In this document: positions 11,780 to 20,945 of the stretch, one piece after another | How positions within the stretch are numbered: position 1 is the first letter of the stretch | Layout: each line of letters begins with the position of its first letter | Source: Zonotrichia leucophrys gambelii | Taxonomy: Eukaryota > Chordata > Aves > Passeriformes > Passerellidae | Reading direction: 5' to 3' | Length of the DNA stretch: 64,000 nt | Assembly (NCBI RefSeq): GCF_028769735.1 | Contig: NC_088179.1 | Location: 682,001-746,000 of the forward strand | Made by a program: the position numbers and the translations under genes | The notes under the pieces: generated by a model | What the model was told of the DNA's origin: nothing | Databases searched by the model: none | Seen by the model: the letters and a program-made list of their open reading frames with translations, nothing else

Positions 11780-12088
11780 TGTTGGTGATTTAGCTGACCA
11801 GAGACTGGAAAAGTACAAAGCCGTGGCTAATTCCAAGTCCTGCACCTGCTAGATAGTGTGTCCTTGGGCCTAGCTGTAGTAGGATAACAAACAGTGAAAG
11901 AGACATGAGAAAAGAGAGATGTAACCCCTAAGGAATGAGGAAGAGTTCATGGTATAGTTTAACCAATAGATTGCTTGGCTTACAGAATATTCATAAGCTT
12001 ATTATTTGCTGTATAAGTGTTTGATGTTTTCTTCAATAAACTGGACCTTTGATGAACCACCTGGTGTCCTGGTCCCCTTCCCTCGACA
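11780..12088 (+). repeat. 5' LTR of the 2.83-kb ERV
   Basis: TGTTGGTGATTTAGCTG to CCTCGACA. A CCAAT box (AACCAATAG), a TATA-like TGTATAAGTG and a polyadenylation signal CAATAAACTGG are present in that order, as expected for U3-R-U5. Confidence 0.93.
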
Positions 12089-12090
12089 AA

Positions 12091-12108
12091 TGGTGACCTT
12101 GAACGTTG
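12091..12108 (+). promoter_or_regulatory. Primer-binding site of the 2.83-kb ERV
   Basis: TGGTGACCTTGAACGTTG starts two bases after the LTR. The TGGTGACC start and following ACGT suggest pairing to the 3' end of tRNA-Trp, the primer used by avian alpharetrovirus-type elements, with a few mismatches and one extra base. The primer identity is inference. Confidence 0.65.
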
Positions 12109-12344
12109 ACCCCTCATTTCGCACTTAAAGAAAAAGGGAGAGAACATGCCACAGCTGAGGAAGTTGGAGCTGGGTCCTGTTTGCAGCCTGGACAGTGCCG
12201 GAATTTTGAAGCACCCTTGGGGTTCACATTGGTGATTCAAGCCATTTACGTGCTGCCGGAGCCTGGAAAGCTGCAAGAGCGCTCACGAATAGGTATGAAT
12301 AGGCAACAGCATATAATTTATCCGCCACGTATTTAGAAAGGTGA

Positions 12345-12521
12345 GGACTAAAGGGGATAGATTTAAAAAAGGAGCTACTAGGGTTGTTAGCCTACGGCTA
12401 TGCTAAAGAAGTTTTCCTTAACTCTCATACGGTCCATGAACTCTCATTCTCAGAATGGCGAAAATTTGAGGATATACTGCGGGAAGCAGTGTTAGAAGAT
12501 GTAAGACAGCAAAGAAACTGA
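12345..12521 (+). pseudogene. Gag matrix-like fragment
   Basis: An open frame of 58 codons ends at TGA (12519-12521) and has no ATG, because an in-frame stop lies at 12342-12344. The middle reads ELSFSEWRKFEDILREA, a tryptophan-containing, acidic/leucine-rich helix pattern like the N-terminal matrix part of avian class II Gag proteins. Capsid and nucleocapsid do not follow. It is a remnant: the upstream start is lost and the protein ends within the matrix-like region. The assignment rests on position after the leader and residue pattern, not on a database match. Confidence 0.55.
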
Positions 12522-12569
12522 GCAAGCCATGGCAAGTGTTGCACAATACACTGCTTCAGCATTCCTCTG

Positions 12570-12860
12570 AATGCAAGGCAGTAGCCGCGGCTCGGGGCGC
12601 CTGCGGGGCTGTGCCACTCCGAACTCAGCATGGGCGCAGCAGCGGTAGCGACGGCAGCCGCGGGGGGAGCGGAGCCGCCGCGGAGGGAGCAACCCGTGCC
12701 GCCAGGGGTACAGCGCACGCAGTGAGTCAGCCTGCCGGCAAGTTTCGCGAAACAAAGAGCCCAGTGTGGGGGGGTCACCCACTCCGACACAAGCGGCGCG
12801 GGACCAGAGCGCTTTTCCAGCGGGAGCGTTTCTCCCTCCGCCCCGCAGCCGGCAAAAAGC
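12570..12860. other. CpG-dense GC-rich patch inside the ERV
   Basis: About 290 bp with very many undecayed CG pairs (for example CCGCGGCTCGGGGCGCC, GTAGCGACGGCAGCCGCGG), in sharp contrast to the AT-rich sequence on both sides. A short frame from ATG at 12629 encodes an alanine- and proline-rich peptide of about 30 residues. It could be the remnant of a proline-rich Gag spacer, a captured host CpG island or first exon, or an internal promoter. Confidence 0.6.
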
Positions 12861-13469
12861 TTCAGTGTTAGACCTAACAGCCATAATAAATGTGACTCTT
12901 GTCCACAAAAGCAGAGATCCCTACTGCAATTAAGAAACCAGTGATAATAAACAAGCGACACCAAGGACCATTACTATCAAGACGTTTCTCACCTAGGTTA
13001 AAAAGACTTTTTGATTTTCCTAGCAGAGACTGTGAAAGACAAATCAGCGTATGAATGCGTGAGTCAAATTTCGGCCGATTTGGCTTAGCATCTGTTATGC
13101 TGTCTTAAAATCACCTGTGTTAACATAGACTTTAATTGTTGGAACATCAAACTCTAAAATTGTATTTTGAAAAATTTAAAAATGTTAAAGATGTGTTAAA
13201 GTGATTGTATAAGTAAGATGTAATAAGTGTGCTTTTTGTATTCTTTGAGATTTGCTTAGATGTGATAGATGTAAAGGCAAGCACTGAATTTAAAAGAATT
13301 TTTCCACAGGTATACCTTGAATAAACTTTTTATGTTAAAGTGCATTCAAGTATAAAAATGCTGCAGCAAACACCTGAAAAAAGTAGTTTTAGTTTAGTAT
13401 TTTAGAATCAGGCCTGTAAGTAAGTTATAGTAAATGCTATATTCTATTTCTATAGTAAGTTTTATTTGT

Positions 13470-13835
13470 TTCTAAGTAGTTTAAGTTAAATTATCTATTA
13501 AGTGCTGTTAAATGTTGAATACTATTAAGGTTAAGTTTTGTTAAGTTTATCTTCTGTTAAGTTTAAGTGTTATTAAGTTTAAGTAAAGTTAGATTCTGTT
13601 AAGTTTAAATTATATTAGGTTTAGGTTAGGTAGAATTTAAAGTCAGTTAAGTTTTGTTAAAGTTAAGTTTTGTTAGATTTAAGTGATTTTACATGTAAGT
13701 TCTGTTGATTTAAAAATCTGTTAAGTTTAAGTAAAGATAGGTTTAAGTGATGTTAAGTTCTGTTAAGTATAAATATTTTAAGTTTAAGTGTTTTAAGTGC
13801 CATTTAGTTTAAGTCATGTTAGATAAATTTATGCT
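13470..13835. repeat. Degenerate TTAAGTTTAAGT repeat inside the ERV
   Basis: About 365 bp in which words such as TTAAGTTTAAGT, TGTTAAGTTTAAG and GTTAAGTTCTGTTAAG recur 20 or more times at irregular 12-30 bp spacing. The plus strand has almost no C. It occupies the place where pol and env would lie in a complete provirus. Confidence 0.85.
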
Positions 13836-14280
13836 TTTATGATAGGCGTTTATTTTATGACTTGTGTGCAAAGTGTTGTTGTGAACATCAGAGAAACTTT
13901 AGTTAGAAAGGACAATCAGAAGCATTTGTGAGTAAAGCCATTCCTGTCTGAAGTGTATCTGCTGTTTGAGAATAGAAAGCAAACTTACCAGACAACAAAA
14001 GCAGGTGAAACCTGCGTACATGTTACTTCTTTAGCTTATTTTTGTAGGTTGTATTAGCACACCTGAGTTTTGTTTGAGCCTTGTAGCACATAGAATTTTT
14101 TTTGTGTCTGTTGTATAGCATATCCTATAAATAGTGACAGCATTTTTGGTTTGTTTCCCTGGCTTAGATCCCTTGTAAGAGAGAAACCTTGCTAGCTGAG
14201 AATACTGTTTAGTTGTTAGAATTGCCTATTTTTGTGTTGCAAAGAGTGTGACACAGTTAGCCCAAAAAATTTTGCTTTTC

Positions 14281-14303
14281 AAAAAAAATAAAAACAGAGG
14301 AAC
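14281..14303 (+). promoter_or_regulatory. Polypurine tract of the 2.83-kb ERV
   Basis: A 23-base run that is all purine except three positions, ending AAAACAGAGGAAC immediately before the TGTTGGG start of the 3' LTR. This is the expected place of the plus-strand primer. Confidence 0.7.
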
Positions 14304-14612
14304 TGTTGGGAATTTAGCTGACCAGAGACTGGAAAAGTACAAAACCGTGGCTAATTCCAAGTCCTGCACCTGCTAGATAGTGTGTCCTTGGGCCTAGCTG
14401 TAGTATAATAACAAATAGTGAAAGAGACATGAGAAAAGAGAGATGTAACACCTAAGGAATGAGGAAGAGTTAATGGTATAGTTTAACCAATAGATTGCTT
14501 GGCTTACAGAATATTCATAAGCTTATTATTTGCTGTATAAGTGTTTGATGTTTTCTTCAATAAACTGGACCTGTGATGAACCACCTGGTGTCCTGGTCCC
14601 CTTCCTTAGACA
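14304..14612 (+). repeat. 3' LTR of the 2.83-kb ERV
   Basis: TGTTGGGAATTTAGCTG to CCTTAGACA, 309 bp, the same length as the 5' LTR with about 11 substitutions and no indel by hand alignment. Confidence 0.93.
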
Positions 14613-14740
14613 AGTAACTTCAGTCAAACCTGGTGCACATGAGCTTTCAGTAGCCCTTGAATGCTGGACCTGAACTCCTGAAATTTCTGGGACTGGGTGG
14701 GCTTGTTATGGCAGGGACAGTGACACTCCATGCAGTTCTT

Positions 14741-15120
14741 CAGTGTATAACTCCAAACTCCACACACAGTGTGAGCTGCTGCTTTCCCATTTTGGGCAGA
14801 CACAACAATTCCTCTCCAGGCCTGGCAATCAAGGACGCCTCACTGCCTCAGGCCCTGAGAGATGGAGACAAAAGGGAGTTGGGGGGAGCAAACTTGGGGT
14901 AAATTACTTCATTACCTGAAGCTGGAATTGTCACATTGACCCCCAATATGCAAATGGCCCAAACCTATAAAAGTGTGCAAACCTGTGAGCCATGCTCCAT
15001 TTTGGGTGTAGCCCCTGGGGGGCTTTGTCTGACCTGAATGTACCTGAAGGCCCTTCAATCAATAGAACTTCTTTTTATTGCCTTCATTTTGGCTGGCCTG
15101 TGTTTATAGGTAGCCCAAAA
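14741..15120 (+). mobile_element. Solo LTR, family C (copy C2)
   Basis: Aligns throughout with 5220-5612. The TATA box CCTATAAAAG is kept near 14966, but the polyadenylation signal has changed to CAATCAATAG. The end near 15113-15120 is set by loss of alignment, and no TSD was recognised. Confidence 0.75.
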
Positions 15121-15226
15121 AGACACCAAGACCTGTATGAGAAGACCCCCTCTAGCTGGCTTTTACTGTGGGGGCTGAGAAGCTGAAGTGGGGGTTATCT
15201 CTCCTGGCTCCCAATATAGCAGCATC

Positions 15227-15640
15227 TTCACAGAATTCACAGAATCATAGGATGATCAGGTTGGGAGAGACCTTCAAGATCATTGAGTCCAACCCAGCCC
15301 CAACAGCTCAACTCACCCCTGGCACCCAGTGCCACATCCAGGCTTTGTTAAACACACCCAGGGATGGGGACTCCACACTCTCCCTGGGCAGTACATTCCA
15401 GAACTTTATCACTCTTTCTATAAGAAACTTCTTCCTGATATCCAGCCTGCATTTCCCTTGGCACAGCTTGAGGCTGTGTGCTCTGGCTGTGTCAGTGCTG
15501 CTGCAGAAAGAGCCCAGCCCCAGGTGAGCACAGGCCCCTTTCAGGAGCTGTGCAGAGTGATGGGGGCAGCCCTGAGTCTCCTTATCTCCAGGCTGGGCAC
15601 CCCCAGCTCCCTCAGTCATTCCCCACGTGTGAACACTTTC
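15227..15640 (-). mobile_element. CR1 LINE 3' end (copy CR1-1)
   Basis: On the plus strand the reverse of a CR1 tail is seen: TTCACAGAATTCACAGAATC, then CAGGTTGGGAGAGACCTTCA and the GAGTCCAACCC block. About 410 bp is present, severely 5'-truncated as usual for CR1, covering the end of ORF2 and the short 3' untranslated region. Confidence 0.92.
15308..15619 (-). pseudogene. CR1 ORF2 C-terminal remnant
   Basis: The minus-strand frame of 103 codons contains [19 protein letters not shown], then [17 protein letters not shown], the typical last segment of CR1 ORF2 downstream of the reverse transcriptase. No reverse transcriptase core is present. CR1-2 and CR1-3 end in the same altered C-terminus, so the change belongs to the subfamily and not to this copy. 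Confidence 0.8.
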
Positions 15641-15649
15641 CTGGAGAAA

Positions 15650-17331
15650 GGTGAAGCAGAAGCTCCATCCTCTCCCCCTGCAGCCTTGGCTGGTGTCTCA
15701 CACAGCTGGACTGACTGACACTGCCCTGGAAGGGCAGGACAGAGCCCATCAGGAAGCTGAGACTGCCTGGCTGACTTTTGGGGTGTGTTATATTAGCTGT
15801 ACTCTCTAATTCTTTGTTTTTCTCTGCTTGAGCAATTTCAGGATGTGGAAGTTCTTTTTGAGAAAACACTGTTCCTTTCATGCACTGTGTTAATTTAGTC
15901 AAACCCAGTTTGAGAGGAAAATGCACAGGCTTACCTCTGCTCTAAAATCATGCTGCAGCTGTGTGTAATCGACACTTGCTCTCGAAAATCCTGTGGTTCC
16001 TACAATTATTAAATCCTTTGTATAGCCCCTGTCTTCACTCGATGAATTTTCTCTTCCATGGAGTTGAACATCAGAAGAAGCTTTTTGTATATTACATTTT
16101 CTAGTCATGATGACACTGGATAATGTCTCTGCCCAGCTTCCAGACTCCTACTGAGAAGACATGAATCAAGCAATGGTTTCCAGATTTTTATTTCTTTTTT
16201 TACAAGTTAATTACCCTCACTGTTGAAGCAGTTTGCATTTGTCAGGCATGACCTCCTTCCAGAGTTTCTTGTTATGCCACCTTTGACAAAATTAGAGATT
16301 TCTTCAGTAGCAGATATTTTTTCTCCCCTAAGCTGATCTATCTTATATATTTTTAAAATCACATTTCTCTCCAAAGACTTTAACCCAGCCTTTGAATGCA
16401 GTTTTCTTCTCTGAAATCTTTTCACATTTTGAAAATGCGGGCATGAGGGGCGGCCACAATATTTTGGTAGTTGTTCTAGCACTGCTGTATAGTAGCTTAA
16501 AAATATCTCTGCTGTGCCCTTGCTGGTTCTCCAGCAGCACTTAGGGGCAATACATTCAGCTGCTGCTCACTCCTAGGGAATGCATTGCTTTTAGAATGAG
16601 CTCACAGCTCCCTAGTGCATGGATTTCCTTCTCTATTGTTAAATATGAAGAAGGGCTAAAATAAATTTTAGGATAAAATATTTTGGTTTTCTAATTAATC
16701 TCTTTAATTGGACCTATCATACTAACAAAGTACTTTGAAAAATTACCCATAATTTTATTCACATCTTTTCATTCGTCTTTCACCTGCTGACCTTTTAAGA
16801 TGGAATAAAATACATTGATTAGCATCAGTTTGTCATGACAGCTCTCACTTTCTAGCAGAATTTCTCACTGAAAATTAATTCTTTAATTCTTTTCATTACC
16901 TGTAATCCCTTTTAGCATTGGTATGGTGTAGAGTTAGAGTAGTCAGACTGTTAAGTGACTTCCAAGTACATTACCAAAGCCTGAGATTACAGGTTTTTAC
17001 CATTTACAGCTAAGTTGGAAGGAGCACATTATATTACTTCTTGGAATATGAATGAAATAGTCATTAAATATTTAATCTTAAATAGGTAATTAAATGGAAA
17101 TGATTAAACTGTAAGTAACAATCTTATGTTTTTATTAGAACTTATTTTGTTTCTGATTTCTTTGACAGGAAGAAGTACGACTGAATAGAATCAAAAATCT
17201 TCAAAAACTTCACTACATTTGTTTCATTTGCTTTAAAGTTCCACAGGACAACCTCAGCAGATAAGATCTCTAAGGTTGCTTTTCTAAGGAATAGTTGAGA
17301 TAATTACTTTCAATATACTTTCCTACGTGAT
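15650..17331. other. Anonymous spacer, AT-rich second half
   Basis: No gene seen. The stretch at 16640-17150 is strongly AT-rich with TAATTA-like words and no repeat match in this window, so it is a candidate for conserved noncoding sequence. Confidence 0.4.
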
Positions 17332-17396
17332 TAATAGTAGTAGTAGTAGTAGTAATAGTAATAATAATAATAACAATAATAATAATCTGCAGTCTG
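17332..17396. repeat. (TAG)n(TAA)n trinucleotide repeat
   Basis: Seven or so AGT units run into about ten AAT units with one C interruption. Confidence 0.93.
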
Positions 17397-18296
17397 AGCA
17401 TTGTGTGTCCTTGCAGGGAGCACATCCTGCAGGCTTTGTGCCTCATCAAGTGTCCATCATTTAGATTGAGAGTGTCTTTTGAGCTCTGTACCTTAAGCAG
17501 CTGTTCTGTGGCAGCTTTGAAACAAAAGTGGAATGATCAAAGAGAGTCAAATGGGAATGCATTATTCACTGTATCTGTTTAACCACAGTGGATAGATAAT
17601 ATGGCATTCAGATACCCAATGTTCAAAATTAAAACTCCATCTATGAGAAGTGCAATCAATATGGAGATCTGTTGTCTGAATTGTAATTGGGGGCTGATGA
17701 ATCCTCTCACATAGATTATGACATTTGGAAACCCTGCAGACTGCAAACAGAAAGAGTTAAATTTGCAACACTTGATTTCCTGTAGAGTTTTTACCACAAG
17801 AACAAGTCCCGCTTTCTTGTCATTGTCATGAGAACAAGACAATATCATTTATATCCTCAGTGTAGTCAGTAGCAAAGCCACAAACTTTTGAGGCACTTTA
17901 ACCTTTTTATTATTTGGTATTTTCATTGGTTAGCCTTTCACCTTTCCTTGGTGGGTTATTGAGGCAATAAACAAGGGACTGGCTGAATAATTGGTGACTT
18001 AAACTTCAGAACACTGCAAATGTCACTGACATATATTTTACAGGGGTTTTTTTTGTGTATCTATGGCACATGGAAATGCCAGTGCAATGGACTCAGCTCA
18101 GGCACATGGAAATACCAGTACAATGGACCCAGCTCAGGCTGATCAAATCCCTTTTTTCTGCTGCACATCAAGCCCAGAGTTCCTTGCTGAGTGTCCAGAG
18201 GAGCTCTGGAGTTGCCTTCCCTGTGGAGGGGCTGGGCAGTGCTGTCCTGGGCTCCTGGCTGGGTCTATCCTCCTGTGTGCTCCGGGCTCCAGCACC
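17397..18296. other. Anonymous spacer
   Basis: No gene or mobile element recognised. A short imperfect direct repeat (GCACATGGAAATGCCAGTGC / GCACATGGAAATACCAGTAC) lies at about 18066-18122, two units of 36 bp. Confidence 0.4.
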
Positions 18297-18703
18297 TGTG
18301 GGATTTCCTGGGACCCCTGAAGATGGAAGGAGCGAATGAATCTGACTCCATGTTCTCAGAAAGCTAATTTATTATTTTATGATCTATATTATAATAAAGA
18401 ACACTATACTAAAGAATACAGAAAGGATACAGACAGAGGGCTAAAAGATACTAATGAAAAACTCATTACTCTCTCCAGAGCCCCAACACAGCTGGGCTGT
18501 AATTGGCCAATAAGTAAAAGCAGTTCACATGAAACCAATGAACATTCACCTGTTGGTAAACAATGTCCAAACCACACTCAAAAGCAGCAAAACACAGGAG
18601 AAGCAAATCAGAGAATTATTGCTTTCATTTTTCTCTGAAACTTCTCAGCTTCCCTGGAGCAAAATCCTGGGCAAGGGGTTTTTCAGAAAATGTGACAGTG
18701 ACA
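18297..18703 (-). mobile_element. Solo LTR, family A (copy A3)
   Basis: TG end at 18297 (TGTGGGATTTCCTGGGACCC) and CAGTGACA at 18703. The flanks AGCACC and AACATC match at 4 of 6 bases, the two differences being transitions. Paired CCAAT boxes, CACCTG and GTAAACA are all kept. Confidence 0.85.
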
Positions 18704-19094
18704 AACATCTGCATTTGAACACAAACCAAAAGCCCCAGAGTGGTTTGGACCCATGCCTAGGAAGGTGGTGTTGGATGAGCTCAGAAACACAGCTGGAGGG
18801 AGGGGGCAGTGTGCCAGCAGCCTGAGAGACACCTCAGCCTGTGCCATGCATCCTTCCATCCCTCCTGGGGCTGGATGAGACAGCCCAAATCAGCCTTCTC
18901 CTCTTCCTGGAGAATCCTGAGGAGAACATCTGCAGCAGAATATGTATTATGGGGCTACCACACCATGGGATAGAAATTCCTTCATGGGAACTCTTGTGGA
19001 ACATTGGAACCCAGGGAGCTGGTGGAGCCAGCAGCCCTGCAGCTGTTCAGGGAATGGCTGCAGATGGCACTCAGTGCCACAGGGGGCTGACAGC

Positions 19095-19446
19095 AGGGTG
19101 GGGGGACAGAGGGGGACAGCATGGTACAGAGGGACACATGGAGGGACAAAGGGGCACATGGTGGCACAGGGGAGGACATGGTGGCACAGAGAGGCACATG
19201 GAGGGACAAAGGAGCACATGGTGGCACAGGAGAGCACATGGTGACAACAGAGGGGCACATGGATGGATAAAGAGGCCCATGGCAGAATAAAGGGGCACAT
19301 GGTGGCACAGAGGGGCACATGGTGACACAAAGGGGCACATGGTGGCACAGAGGCACATGGCAACACCGAGGAGCACATGGTGGCACTGACAGGCACATGG
19401 CAGGACAAAGGAGCTTGTGGCAGCACAAAGGGGCACATGGCAGCAT
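19095..19446. repeat. 20-21 bp minisatellite (GGCACATGGTGGCACAGAGG type)
   Basis: About 16-17 imperfect units of GGCACATGGTGGCACAGAGG and variants lie head to tail. Because the unit has few stops, long open frames appear on both strands (for example 18841-19290 plus, 18982-19536 minus). On the minus strand three frames are open, giving Cys/Pro/His-rich peptides. These are repeat translations, not genes. Confidence 0.92.
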
Positions 19447-20860
19447 GGAACAGCTTGTCTCAGCCTGCCCTTTGGGCAGGAGGTGTCCCTTGGCAGAGCC
19501 CTGAACACTGTAATCACCCCATGGGAGGACATTCACAAAGCGTGTTGTGACATGGCAACGTGGGAGAGGTCACGTAGTGAGAACTGCCATGAAGGAGATC
19601 CTGTGCCTTGAGAATTGTGTAAAACCAGCTCATTTCTCTGAATAAACCATTCAGATTCCCATGCCTCAGCCCTCATCCTTCCCAATCTCGTGTCAGGTGC
19701 AGTGGTGGGACAGAACCTTTGCTGGTTTAGGTGCGTGAAGTGAGCTGGGTTTGGGTGCCAAAGATGAACAGGCTGAGCTGTATTGACTACAAAGTATAAA
19801 ACTCCATGGTACATGGATTATTTTCTGGCTGAAAATCCAATTATTGAAGCAAAATGAAGCTTCTAACTTTGGCTTAAAGACAATATAAAATGGGACCTCT
19901 AGAATTTGTCAGCTGATAGTAGACTTGATGAGTTTAGTTCACTAAGCTTAGAACAAGCTATAAATCAAAGGAGGCAGGATTTTATGGGGTTTTTTTAAAA
20001 TATTTTAATGGGGACAGCTGCAAGAAGCCAGATTGAAGCCCACAGTTGCAGTAACCAGGACAACACAAAGGTTTTAACAAAATTGCACATAGATAAGGAA
20101 GGCAAAATCCTGCCCTGCTTCATTATCTTTAAATTTTAATAGCTTAGGGACTAGCAGAAGGTGTCTTTATAGATTTTTTTATTTGCATGGAACACTTGAC
20201 CTTTTCTGATGAGCTACCAAATATCAGAAGGGGCATTATTTTTTCTTTTTGTTAAAAGCATTTGGTCCACATCATTGATTCTTAAAATTTTTAGAAGCAT
20301 GATAGCAAGGAGTTGTTCATTTAAAATCAGGAATTTCACAGTCCAAATAGATCAAAAGAAGAGCTCATGATTTTGTGGCTTGCATATTCTGACTGTTCAG
20401 GTGCCCCTCAGCATCATGAACAGCAAATTGCTCTTAAAGATGTTTATATTTGCTTTGCATTTACAATATACTTTCTGATTGTATTTGGAATGCTCCTTTG
20501 TGTTTACATAGGAGCTGCTGTACTGAATGCCACCAGCTAAATGAAAATATTGTATATGAAATTTTACAGCTCCTATATTTCAAGGGAAATGGGAGGTCTG
20601 TAACATTATTTATGTATGCTGCTGATGCTGAGACTGTTAGTGGACAATGGCAGAAAAGAAGATACAAAAACAAACAAACAAACAACTGTGTTACAAGGGC
20701 TTGGAATGAGTTCTATGTTGACAGTAGACCAACAAAGGAGAAAACCAACAAAGCACAGAAAGCCTTAAAGCCAAACAATCCCTAATGTCCAAAATTATTC
20801 CATTCCCAGTGCAGCAAGATACAGATTCTTCTTTTGGGAAGAGGATATTTAACTTTCCTT
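19447..20860. other. Spacer with a possible LTR end
   Basis: At about 19540-19690 the sequence has an LTR-like arrangement (GTAAAACCAGCTCATTTC, then AATAAACC near 19641, then a CTCGTGTCA end). There is no second copy or TSD to prove it. The rest is AT-rich with no gene. Confidence 0.3.
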
Positions 20861-20861
20861 C

Positions 20862-20945
20862 TTATTATTATATTTATTATTATATTTATTATTATATTTA
20901 TTATTTATTATAATTACATTGTTTTATATATCTATATCTATATCT
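20862..20945. repeat. TTATTATATTTA-type repeat
   Basis: Tandem 13-bp units ATTATTATATTTA pass into TATATCTATATCTA. Confidence 0.85.

Larger units (their letters stand above)
11780..14612 (+). mobile_element. Endogenous retrovirus, two LTRs, internally degraded, non-autonomous
   Basis: The 2833-bp element has 309-bp LTRs at both ends and a TSD: GGTAAC (11774-11779) against AGTAAC (14613-14618), 5 of 6 bases. The first LTR is followed after two bases by a primer-binding-site-like TGGTGACC, and an A-rich polypurine tract directly precedes the second. The 2215-bp interior has no protease, polymerase or envelope reading frame. In order it holds a leader, a matrix-like fragment, a CpG-rich patch, AT-rich sequence, a TTAAG-type repeat and a short 3' leader. 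The LTRs differ at about 11 of 309 positions by hand count (about 3.6%), so insertion is relatively recent. It needed enzymes supplied in trans. Confidence 0.92.

Noticed and set aside
12425..12964. 179-codon minus-strand open frame
   Set aside because: It is antisense to the ERV leader, matrix fragment and CpG-rich patch. High GC removes stops. No protein family recognised.
13617..13631. Interstitial telomeric repeat
   Set aside because: TAGGTTTAGGTTAGG has only two or three imperfect units and sits within the TTAAG-type repeat of the ERV.
11774..14618. Intact infectious provirus
   Set aside because: No protease, polymerase or envelope frame and only a start-less matrix-like fragment, so it cannot be autonomous.
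18982..19536. 184-codon minus-strand Cys/Pro-rich open frame resembling a keratin-associated or metallothionein-like protein
   Set aside because: The residues come from the 20-21 bp minisatellite read in frame. All three minus frames give similar low-complexity peptides.
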